Below, piece after piece: positions 1 to 5,126 of a stretch of DNA of 6,263 nt. The DNA is taken from positions 1 to 6,263 of the forward strand of contig JAPUGN010000201.1 of assembly GCA_027298165.1 (NCBI GenBank), read 5' to 3'. Each line of letters opens with the position of its first letter. The stretch's first letter is position 1. Source of the stretch: Nitrospinota bacterium. GTDB taxonomy: Bacteria > Nitrospinota > Nitrospinia > Nitrospinales > Nitrospinaceae. The notes under the pieces were generated by a model. That model did no database searches, had not been told where the DNA came from, and saw only the letters and a list, made by a program, of their open reading frames with translations. The translations under genes and the position numbers were made by a program.

Positions 1-926
1 GTGAGGGCGGAAATGGCCCCCGGCACGGTGGCCAGCCCGAAGGCGGCAAAATGGCTCCGCGCCAGCTCGGTCGCCAGGCCGGAATTCTGCATGCCCACCT
101 CCACCGAAATCGTCCGGGCGTCACGGTCGGAGATTCGGAGGGTTCGGGACAGCCCGTAGCCCAGCAGAAATCCTAGAAAATGCAGAATCACCACCGCCGA
201 CAGGAGAGAAGTGCCGCTTTCCAGAATGGCGCTCTTTTTGGCCGCCAGAATGTAATCCACAATGAACACGATGGACAGCACCGCCAGAAACGGCGTGTAG
301 GCGGTGATCCGCGCCACCCATCGGTGAAAAAAATGATTGAGGGCGATGCCCGCCGTCACCGGAAGAATCACCACCTGAAACGTGCGGATCAGCAGGCCGA
401 GGGTGTCGACTTCTACCGCCGTGCCCGTTAACGATTCCGAAACCGATTGCACCAGCCAGGTGGTCAGCAGAGGGGTCATGAGTACTGCCAGCAGAGTCGA
501 GCAGGTGGTGAGAGTGACCGACAGCGCGACATTGAGTCGCGCGATGAAGCAGACCACGTTTGACGCTGTGCCGCCCGGACAACACCCGACCAGAACCAGC
601 CCAACGACGAAGTCGATGGGCAGTTTGAATAACTTTGCCAGGCTGAAAGCCAAAAACGGCATGACGAGATATTGCAAACCCACGCCCAAAAGAACAGTGC
701 CGGGGATCTCCACAATCCGCACGAAATCCTGTGCGGTCAGCGTCAACCCCATGCTGAGCATGATGATGCCGAGGAAATACGGGATCCACGTCGGTTGAAA
801 CCAAGTGGCCGTGGCGGGCTCCCACAGCGCGAGGCCCGCGCCCAGCACCACCCAGACAGGGAAGGCATTCGCGAGCGCGATAAAAAATTTTTCGGTTTGG
901 CTCAGACCGGCCAAGGCCCGGGGCAA
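1..926 (-). CDS. BASS-family Na+-dependent symporter (partial, C-terminus off the window)
   Basis: Inner-membrane secondary transporter of the bile acid:sodium symporter family (COG0385, PanS/YocS-like). Relatives move organic anions such as bile acids, pantoate or keto acids with Na+; the substrate here cannot be read. Translating the minus strand in the frame whose codons start at 926, 923 and so on gives an unbroken protein of 308 visible residues made of hydrophobic segments. It has the family motifs GIIMLSMGLTLT, GCCPGGTASN (about residues 114-123) and EVGMQNSGLA (about 276-285). By analogy with the Neisseria ASBT structure, Na+ ligands would be S122/N123 (site 1) and Q85, E276, Q280 (site 2). 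About 15-20 C-terminal residues are missing at the edge. The start is uncertain: there is no in-frame ATG or GTG between the upstream stop (992-990) and the first helix, so TTG at 926 is a guess (TTG 914 also possible), and neither has a good Shine-Dalgarno site. Family call is firm; start is weak. Confidence 0.9.
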   Translation of the reverse strand, partial: MPRALAGLSQTEKFFIALANAFPVWVVLGAGLALWEPATATWFQPTWIPYFLGIIMLSMGLTLTAQDFVRIVEIPGTVLLGVGLQYLVMPFLAFSLAKLFKLPIDFVVGLVLVGCCPGGTASNVVCFIARLNVALSVTLTTCSTLLAVLMTPLLTTWLVQSVSESLTGTAVEVDTLGLLIRTFQVVILPVTAGIALNHFFHRWVARITAYTPFLAVLSIVFIVDYILAAKKSAILESGTSLLSAVVILHFLGFLLGYGLSRTLRISDRDARTISVEVGMQNSGLATELARSHFAAFGLATVPGAISAL

Positions 927-1044
927 ATTTTTTTCGGCGATCTCGGTGTCCTCTGCGCTGAAATTTGTTGATGTCCCCCTTCGACAGGCTCAGGGTGACA
1001 CGGGTGGGTTGCCGGGGGTTATATTGGGTCCAGCGTCACACGGG
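927..1044. other. Intergenic gap between methyltransferase and symporter
   Basis: This 118-bp non-coding stretch follows the methyltransferase stop. It contains the dispersed-repeat-like element and two copies of ACACGGGT (998-1005 and 1038-1045, the second running into the methyltransferase stop codon). I see no clear terminator hairpin with a T-tract and no convincing promoter for the symporter. The symporter may therefore be read through from the methyltransferase promoter. Confidence 0.5.
977..1000. repeat. Dispersed-repeat-like sequence (CCCTTCGACAGGCTCAGGG core)
   Basis: The 19-nt core CCCTTCGACAGGCTCAGGG, followed by TGACA, lies between the methyltransferase and the symporter. From memory this is a short, partly palindromic intergenic repeat seen in many copies in diverse bacterial genomes. 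Only one copy is in this window, so repetition itself cannot be shown here. It supplies the in-frame stop (992-990) upstream of the symporter. Confidence 0.55.
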
Positions 1045-1695
1045 TCATTCGGTTTTTTGGACAATGATGCTGGAGTAGGCTTGTTTGTTGTCTTCATACG
1101 CCTGGTAGCGGATGATTTTCATATTCTTGAACGCGGTCACCAGTTCGTTGGGTTGCAACAGCCATTTGGGATTGAATTTCATATATTTCAGGTGGTCGAC
1201 ATTGTAGGTTTCGATGATGGCCATTCCGCCGGGCTTGAGGGCCTCTTGGATTTGCGGCCACAAGTCCCTCTGCATGTAATACATGAGAAGGATCACGTCG
1301 TAGGCGTTCTTTTCCAGTTGATGGTTTTCCAGATCCACCACCCGCGTTTCAATTTTCACGTTGTTTTGTTCGGCGAGTTGGCGCGCCTTGGCGAGGCCTT
1401 TTTCCGAGATGTCGACGCCCACCACCTCAAATCCCTGCGTGGCGAGATACACTCCGTTGCGGCCCTCGCCCATGGCGATGTCCAGCGCCTTGCCTTTGGG
1501 AAGCAAATGGATATTCTGGGTAAGAAACGGCACCGGTTGCTTGCCGAAGATAAAGACCTCGGTGTCGTATTTTTTGTTCCATCGGTCCTTGTCGCGCGGT
1601 TTGGCGTCCAGCAGGGAAGATCCCGCCACAGCGGTAACTATCAGAAAAGTCAAGGTGTTCAGCAGAATTTTTTTAAAGGGGGGATCAAGACTCAC
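1045..1695 (-). CDS. Class I SAM-dependent methyltransferase (TehB-like) with N-terminal hydrophobic segment
   Basis: Predicted S-adenosylmethionine-dependent methyltransferase of 216 residues; substrate unknown. Visible in order: a basic then hydrophobic N-terminus (KK at 8-9, hydrophobic about 10-29), the entry motif RWNKKYD (38-44), motif I ALDIAMGEGRNGVYLA (70-85; the usual LGCG is IAMG here), the acidic residue of motif II in VVGVDIS (D95), a DLE motif, YDVILL, and LKPGGMAIIET. The arrangement matches the TehB/Methyltransf_25-type group. The start is GTG at 1695: GGAGG lies five bases upstream, and a strong promoter has its -10 at 1731-1726. An upstream GTG at 1740 would put the start inside that promoter. 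The N-terminal segment could be a signal peptide or membrane anchor, which is odd for a SAM-dependent enzyme because SAM is cytoplasmic. It lies upstream of the symporter on the same strand. Confidence 0.88.
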   Translation of the reverse strand: MSLDPPFKKILLNTLTFLIVTAVAGSSLLDAKPRDKDRWNKKYDTEVFIFGKQPVPFLTQNIHLLPKGKALDIAMGEGRNGVYLATQGFEVVGVDISEKGLAKARQLAEQNNVKIETRVVDLENHQLEKNAYDVILLMYYMQRDLWPQIQEALKPGGMAIIETYNVDHLKYMKFNPKWLLQPNELVTAFKNMKIIRYQAYEDNKQAYSSIIVQKTE

Positions 1696-1700
1696 CAGCG

Positions 1701-1705
1701 CCTCC
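1701..1705 (-). promoter_or_regulatory. Ribosome binding site deciding the methyltransferase start
   Basis: GGAGG on the minus strand with a five-base spacer to GTG at 1695. This favours the 216-residue product over the longer frame from 1740. Confidence 0.75.
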
Positions 1706-1725
1706 GGTTCGATTTGATGGCGTAA

Positions 1726-1753
1726 ATTGTACTCCAACACCCCACCCTGTCAA
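1726..1753 (-). promoter_or_regulatory. Sigma70-like promoter of the methyltransferase
   Basis: On the minus strand, a perfect TTGACA (1753-1748) is separated by 16 bp from TACAAT (1731-1726, five of six consensus bases). Transcription would start near 1719, giving a leader of about 24 nt that includes the GGAGG site before GTG 1695. Agreement of promoter, ribosome binding site and start makes this the best supported promoter in the window. Confidence 0.72.
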
Positions 1754-1761
1754 GCCAATTA

Positions 1762-1775
1762 CCCGTTTACACGGG
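1762..1775. repeat. Small palindrome CCCGT-TTAC-ACGGG in divergent promoter region
   Basis: A 5-bp inverted repeat with a 4-nt spacer lies between the two divergent genes. It is centred over the -35 box (TTTACA) of the rightward promoter candidate and sits just upstream of the leftward -35. It could be an operator for a repressor, but it is short enough to be chance. Confidence 0.35.
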
Positions 1776-1795
1776 AGGGCTATCAATTGTAAACT
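1766..1795 (+). promoter_or_regulatory. Candidate sigma70-like promoter for the DUF1566/cytochrome genes
   Basis: TTTACA (1766-1771, five of six consensus bases) and TAAACT (1790-1795, four of six) are 18 bp apart. They lie about 50 nt upstream of the start at 1847. It is weaker than the leftward promoter, and it is placed where one is expected for the plus-strand gene set. Confidence 0.4.
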
Positions 1796-1835
1796 TGGAT
1801 CAAATTGTTCCATTCATGCGGAGTTGCAAATTTGC

Positions 1836-1840
1836 GGAGG
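1836..1840 (+). promoter_or_regulatory. Ribosome binding site deciding the DUF1566 gene start
   Basis: GGAGG with a six-base spacer to ATG at 1847. The frame is open further upstream (TTG at 1805), but that longer form would place this site inside the coding region and spoil the signal peptide. Confidence 0.8.
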
Positions 1841-1846
1841 TTTTTC

Positions 1847-2383
1847 ATGTGGCGACGTTTTATCGGATGTTTTATATTGGCGGTTTTCGGATTCCAGGCA
1901 TCCCTGGTGTCCACCCTGTGGGCGGACAGCGTCGCTTCGAAAAAATCGGTGGCGACATCCCCTGACAAACGGTTTCTGGATTTCGGGGACGGCACCATCC
2001 TCGATAAAAAATCCAATCTCATGTGGATGAAGCTCGATTACTGGCAGATTGAAAAAAAATGGGTGAACTGGTACACGGCCAACGAATTCGCGCAACGTAT
2101 GAACAACAAAAAATTTGCGGGCTACGATGATTGGCGTTTACCCACTCCCGAAGAAGCCCTCATGCTTTACGACCGGCGCAAGCGGAATATCGATAAGGAC
2201 GGCGACAAGGTGTTCCTCGACCGCATTTTCCCGAAAGGCGGCGGCTGGGGCACCTGGACCAGTACCGAGAAGGGCGCGCAGGCCGTCGTCATTTCCTACA
2301 AAGACGAAGGCGGTCAGGCCTACCAGAATAAAATCAAGGGCCCCGACGCGTTTCTCCGCCTGGTGCGCGGCCCTGTTTCCTGA
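1847..2383 (+). CDS. Secreted DUF1566 (Lcl C-terminal-like) domain protein
   Basis: Protein of 178 residues. A signal peptide (residues 1-26: basic MWRR, hydrophobic core, cleavage likely after LWA) precedes one DUF1566 domain filling the rest. Domain landmarks are DFGDGTILDKKSNLMWMK (45-62), W72/W75 followed by an A..FA..M helix, the hallmark GYDDWRLPTPEE (92-103), the GGWGTWTST block (132-140) matching the family's YWSST, and the end FLRLVRG (169-175). DUF1566 domains occur in secreted and surface proteins; their function is poorly known. The mature part is rich in Trp (W60, W66, W72, W75, W96, W134, W137). A DKDGDKVFLD stretch (116-125) loosely resembles a calcium loop. The stop codon at 2381-2383 overlaps the ribosome binding region of the next gene, a cytochrome, so the two are probably co-translated and may share a periplasmic process. 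No specific function can be assigned. Confidence 0.88.
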   Translation: MWRRFIGCFILAVFGFQASLVSTLWADSVASKKSVATSPDKRFLDFGDGTILDKKSNLMWMKLDYWQIEKKWVNWYTANEFAQRMNNKKFAGYDDWRLPTPEEALMLYDRRKRNIDKDGDKVFLDRIFPKGGGWGTWTSTEKGAQAVVISYKDEGGQAYQNKIKGPDAFLRLVRGPVS

Positions 2384-2393
2384 GGGCAAACTC

Positions 2394-2852
2394 ATGTCCA
2401 AACCAGGAACAAAATTCATCCTGTCCGTTATCGCGATTTTTTTATGGCTCGGGAGTGGAGCCCATGCGTTTCATCCGGATGTTTATACTCCCCGAGTTCC
2501 TAAAGAGCAGTTGGAAGAAATCCAGGAAATCGAAAGCCCTTACGAAACCACGGCAGAGCGGATCGAGTTAGGCCGTGAGATCTTTTTCGGCAAAGGCCTA
2601 TGCGTCACCTGCCACAGTAAAAACGGCGAGGGGGTGCAGATGCCCGGCCACGCGCCCCGAAATTTAACCGATCCCAAGTGGCAGGACGTCCGCACCGACG
2701 GAGAACTGATGTGGGTTCTCAAAAACGGAAGCCCCGGAACGGGCATGCCCCAGAGGGTCGGCAAGGATATCACCGAGGAAGAGGGCTGGAACGTCATCCA
2801 GTTCATCCGCACCATCCGGGCCCCTGAGGGGAGGGCGGCCGAAATCAATTGA
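2394..2852 (+). CDS. Periplasmic monohaem class I cytochrome c
   Basis: Soluble electron carrier of 152 residues. A signal peptide (1-25, cleavage after GAHA) is followed by an acidic linker, then one cytochrome c domain. The haem site is CVTCH (70-74), with H74 as proximal ligand. The likely distal ligand is M118 in KNGSPGTGMP, and the C-terminal helix is EEEGWNVIQFIRTI. The family resemblance to the two later cytochromes lies in the PRN...DGEL.WVLKNGSPGTGMP block, but it lacks their two extra cysteines. The start ATG at 2394 follows GAGGG (2382-2386) by seven bases. That site overlaps the DUF1566 stop, pointing to coupled translation. The frame is open upstream to 2115, but that stretch is a shadow of the DUF1566 gene. 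A plausible role is passing electrons to or from the di-haem enzyme downstream; the partner is inferred from position only. Confidence 0.93.
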   Translation: MSKPGTKFILSVIAIFLWLGSGAHAFHPDVYTPRVPKEQLEEIQEIESPYETTAERIELGREIFFGKGLCVTCHSKNGEGVQMPGHAPRNLTDPKWQDVRTDGELMWVLKNGSPGTGMPQRVGKDITEEEGWNVIQFIRTIRAPEGRAAEIN

Positions 2853-2889
2853 TATTAGGTCGTGAACGGGTCCTAACCTGGCCCATTGG

Positions 2890-2918
2890 TTGCGGAAGGA
2901 TCCTGAGATGAGTATGAT
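2890..2918 (+). promoter_or_regulatory. Candidate promoter for the peroxidase and downstream cytochromes
   Basis: TTGCGG (2890-2895, three of six consensus bases) and TATGAT (2913-2918, five of six) with a 17-bp spacer, about 40 nt before the start at 2961. The -10 box is good and the -35 box poor, so a sigma70-like promoter helped by an activator is possible. Confidence 0.45.
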
Positions 2919-2945
2919 GCCTGTAATAAAATGAAAAAATCCAAC

Positions 2946-2952
2946 GGAGGAG
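2946..2952 (+). promoter_or_regulatory. Ribosome binding site deciding the peroxidase start
   Basis: GGAGGAG with an eight-base spacer to ATG at 2961. An in-frame ATG at 2931 lies upstream of this site and would add ten charged residues before the lipoprotein signal, so 2961 is preferred. Confidence 0.85.
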
Positions 2953-2960
2953 AATCCATC

Positions 2961-4034
2961 ATGAATCGCCTGTCTCTTTTCGCGGTGTGTGCCATTTTTA
3001 TTTTCGCGTGTAACGGGCAGAAGGAAGAACCCGCAACCGAAGCCCCACAAGAGACCGCTTCCTCGACGGAAGCGGTGGACGTTTCCTTCTACGAACCTTT
3101 GCCCGATGGCGTGTTTCCTCAGGATAATTCCTGGTCGCAGGAAAAGGAGGATTTGGGCAAAATACTGTATTTCGATCCGCGCCTTTCCGGGGACAACTCG
3201 ATCAGTTGCGCCACCTGCCACCATCCGTCCAAGGGGTGGAGCGACGGCCTGCCGCGCGCCATCGGATTCGGCGGCAAGGAATTGGGACGCCATTCTCCGA
3301 CCCTGATCAACAGCGGCTATTTCTCCGCGCAGTTCTGGGACGGGCGCGCCAAAACTTTGGAGGAACAGGCCAAGGGCCCGATCGAAGCCGCCGGTGAGAT
3401 GAACCAGAAATTTGACGACCTGATCCCAGAGCTGGCCGCGATTCCTGAATATGCTGAGCGGTTCAAAAAAGTGTTCGGCGAATCGGGTATCACGCCGGAC
3501 AATATCGCGGCGGCCATCGCCACGTTCGAACGTACCGTGGTCTCCAAAAATTCTGCTTATGACAAATACATGGCAGGGGACAAAAGTGCCATGTCCGATT
3601 CGGCAGCCAATGGTATGAAGCTGTTTTTCGGCAAGGCCAAATGCGGCATCTGTCATAACGGCCCGGCATTGACCGATAGCGGGTTCCACAATATCGGCGT
3701 CAAACAGCACGGTCCGCTGGCGGAAGACGCAGGACGTTTCAATGTGACTCAGGATCCCTTTGATAAGGGCGCGTTCAAGACGCCGGGATTGCGCAGTGTT
3801 TCATTGTCCGCTCCCTACATGCACGACGGCAGTAAAGCGACCTTGAAGGATGTGGTCGCATTTTACAACCGCGGCGGCGAGGTTGCGGAAAACAGAACAG
3901 CCCTGATTACCCCGCTGGAATTAAGCGAGCAGGAAGTTCTGGACGTGGTCGAGTTTTTGAAGGCGCTTGAGGGCGAACCCCTCAAGGTCGCCATGCCGGA
4001 ACTTCCGGGGATGACCGACGCCAGCCAGAAATAA
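2961..4034 (+). CDS. Di-haem cytochrome c peroxidase, MauG/CcpA superfamily, lipoprotein
   Basis: Periplasmic di-haem enzyme of 357 residues. Residues 1-17 form a lipoprotein signal (lipid Cys probably C17 in FIFAC), followed by an Ala/Thr/Glu linker and two cytochrome domains. Haem sites are CATCH (83-87) and CGICH (228-232). Conserved active-site blocks are LYFDPRLS (69-76), FWDGR (125-129, inter-haem W126), EEQAKGP (134-140, Q136) and GEM (145-147, catalytic-type E146). The C-terminal domain has GRFNVT, TPGLRSVSLSAPYMHDGS and KDVVAFYNRGG. Compared without gaps to Pseudomonas CcpA (recalled from memory), the distal His71 of the peroxidatic haem corresponds to F103, and the distal Met275 of the second haem corresponds to Y302. 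Tyr there is the MauG arrangement; M287 is an alternative ligand. Family members reduce H2O2 with cytochrome electrons or, like MauG, oxidise a partner protein. No mau genes are nearby. The stop is nine bases before the next cytochrome gene, so they are probably co-transcribed. Confidence 0.93.
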   Translation: MNRLSLFAVCAIFIFACNGQKEEPATEAPQETASSTEAVDVSFYEPLPDGVFPQDNSWSQEKEDLGKILYFDPRLSGDNSISCATCHHPSKGWSDGLPRAIGFGGKELGRHSPTLINSGYFSAQFWDGRAKTLEEQAKGPIEAAGEMNQKFDDLIPELAAIPEYAERFKKVFGESGITPDNIAAAIATFERTVVSKNSAYDKYMAGDKSAMSDSAANGMKLFFGKAKCGICHNGPALTDSGFHNIGVKQHGPLAEDAGRFNVTQDPFDKGAFKTPGLRSVSLSAPYMHDGSKATLKDVVAFYNRGGEVAENRTALITPLELSEQEVLDVVEFLKALEGEPLKVAMPELPGMTDASQK

Positions 4035-4043
4035 AGTATTACC

Positions 4044-4535
4044 ATGTGGTTAAAATATTTGAAGCGAGGGTCGCGGGTATGTGTGATGGCAATCCTGCTG
4101 GCCGGACTCTGCCTTTCCGGTCCCGCATTTGCCAAGCATGCAAAGGAGCATCAAGAGGGCCCCGGCATCTGCCCGCAACCGCGCCAAACCGTGACGGCTC
4201 CGGACGAGTTTCTGCAACTGAAGAATCCGCTCACGGCCACGCCGCAAAACGTTCTGGCCGGGCAAACCCTGTTTCAGGTGGATGCCAAACCGAGTCCCTG
4301 CCGGCTCTGTCATGGTATCAGCGGCGACGGATTGGGCATCATGTTTCACCAGGTGCAACCCAAGCCAAGAAACTTCACCTGTTATCAGACGATGGGTGAT
4401 CTGCCGGACGGCCAGTTGTTCTGGATCATCAAAAACGGTTCGCCGGGAACCGCCATGCCCTCGTTTAATTATTTGGAAGACGACCAGGTGTGGCAGTTGA
4501 TTCTTTACCTCAGAAGCTTTTCCAAAAAGGAATAG
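4044..4535 (+). CDS. Periplasmic monohaem cytochrome c (ICPQPR/PRNFTC type), first paralogue
   Basis: Electron carrier of 163 residues. A signal peptide (1-30, basic then hydrophobic, cleavage after PAFA) is followed by a short Lys/His stretch and one cytochrome c domain. Landmarks are GICPQPR (41-47), KNPL (60-63), haem site CRLCH (86-90), PRNFTC (108-113), FWIIKNGSPGTAMP (126-139) with likely distal ligand M138, and the C-terminal helix WQLILYLRSF (150-159). Two cysteines outside the haem site, C43 and C113, are shared with the next protein and could form a disulfide. ATG at 4044 lacks a clear Shine-Dalgarno site; it starts nine bases after the peroxidase stop, so translation may depend on coupling. 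GTG 4083 and ATG 4086 are in-frame alternatives but would shorten the signal peptide. Position suggests it serves the di-haem enzyme as redox partner; this is inference. Confidence 0.92.
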   Translation: MWLKYLKRGSRVCVMAILLAGLCLSGPAFAKHAKEHQEGPGICPQPRQTVTAPDEFLQLKNPLTATPQNVLAGQTLFQVDAKPSPCRLCHGISGDGLGIMFHQVQPKPRNFTCYQTMGDLPDGQLFWIIKNGSPGTAMPSFNYLEDDQVWQLILYLRSFSKKE

Positions 4536-4553
4536 TTTTTACGAAAGGGTGGC

Positions 4554-5126
4554 ATGAGCTTTAAAATGTCGTTCGTTGTAGCGGGCCTCTTGATTTTTTG
4601 GGGAGGAGTGGAGCCGGAGTCATCGCAGGCCGGGGAGGTTGTCTCCACAGAGAATCCGCAATTAGCCATGCATCAGGGCCGGCCGCACGGCGGCCGACAC
4701 GAACGGCATCAACAACACCACGGCATGGGACGCGCCGGGAAAGGGATATGCCCCCAAACCCGCGTTACGCCCCAGGTGCCGGACAAGATCGCTCAACAGA
4801 AAAACCCGTTCGAATCCAACGCGGAAAATTTTATCAAGGGGGAATCGCTGTACCAGTGGACGGCGGAGCCCAACCCGTGCAAGATCTGCCACGGACCCAC
4901 CGGCAATGGGTTCGGCATGATGGCGCAGGGACTGGCCGCTCTGCCCCGCAACTTTACCTGTTCTGAAACCATGAAGGAAGTTTCCGACGGGCAGATGTTC
5001 TGGATCATCAAGAACGGTTCGCCCGCCGCCGGCATGCCCGCCTACAAATTTCTATCCGACGACGAAATCTGGAAACTGATTCTCTACATCCGCCATTTTG
5101 ATAAAAATAATACCGGCGCTCAATAA
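4554..5126 (+). CDS. Periplasmic monohaem cytochrome c with His-rich linker, second paralogue
   Basis: Protein of 190 residues. An N-terminal signal (hydrophobic about 6-19, cleavage probably near SQA at 26) is followed by a His-rich linker with six His between residues 40 and 56, then one cytochrome c domain. Landmarks are GICPQTR (64-70), KNPF (83-86), haem site CKICH (109-113), PRNFTC (131-136), FWIIKNGSPAAGMP (149-162) with likely distal M161, and helix WKLILYIRHF. It aligns with the preceding cytochrome without a gap from its residue 62 onward (about 61 of 121 identical by hand count), so the two are tandem duplicates. The His-rich insert is the main difference and looks like a metal-binding segment. 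ATG 4554 follows AAGGG by four bases and is 18 bases after the previous stop. The 3' end overlaps the convergent minus-strand gene by 7 bp. It is the last gene of the set. Confidence 0.92.
   Translation: MSFKMSFVVAGLLIFWGGVEPESSQAGEVVSTENPQLAMHQGRPHGGRHERHQQHHGMGRAGKGICPQTRVTPQVPDKIAQQKNPFESNAENFIKGESLYQWTAEPNPCKICHGPTGNGFGMMAQGLAALPRNFTCSETMKEVSDGQMFWIIKNGSPAAGMPAYKFLSDDEIWKLILYIRHFDKNNTGAQ

Larger units (their letters stand above)
2853..2960 (+). other. Non-coding gap before the di-haem peroxidase
   Basis: The only sizeable gap in the plus-strand set (108 bp). It contains a weak GC hairpin just after the cytochrome gene (GGGTCC/GGCCC around 2869-2885, no T-tract), a promoter candidate, and the peroxidase ribosome binding site. 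The peroxidase and following cytochromes may therefore form their own transcription unit. Confidence 0.5.

Noticed and set aside
121..825. A 234-codon minus-strand frame over the symporter
   Set aside because: It is low in hydrophobic segments and rich in His, Arg and Gly. The neighbouring frame gives the complete BASS motifs without interruption.
805..1725. A 306-codon plus-strand frame across the methyltransferase
   Set aside because: It runs antisense to the methyltransferase, which has clear motif I and GGM blocks plus its own promoter and ribosome binding site. No domain is seen on the plus strand.
998..1775. Three copies of ACACGGG (998, 1038 and 1769) flanking the methyltransferase
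   Set aside because: Seven to eight bases is too short to call a mobile-element boundary; the third copy differs after the core and no transposase or other mobile-element gene is present.
2115..2393. N-terminal extension of the first cytochrome c
   Set aside because: This part is in the wrong frame of the DUF1566 gene. A signal peptide and a ribosome binding site place the real start at 2394.
2664..3710. A 348-codon open frame on the minus strand
   Set aside because: It lies opposite the first cytochrome and the di-haem peroxidase, whose plus-strand frames carry haem motifs and conserved active-site blocks. The minus-strand translation shows no recognisable domain.
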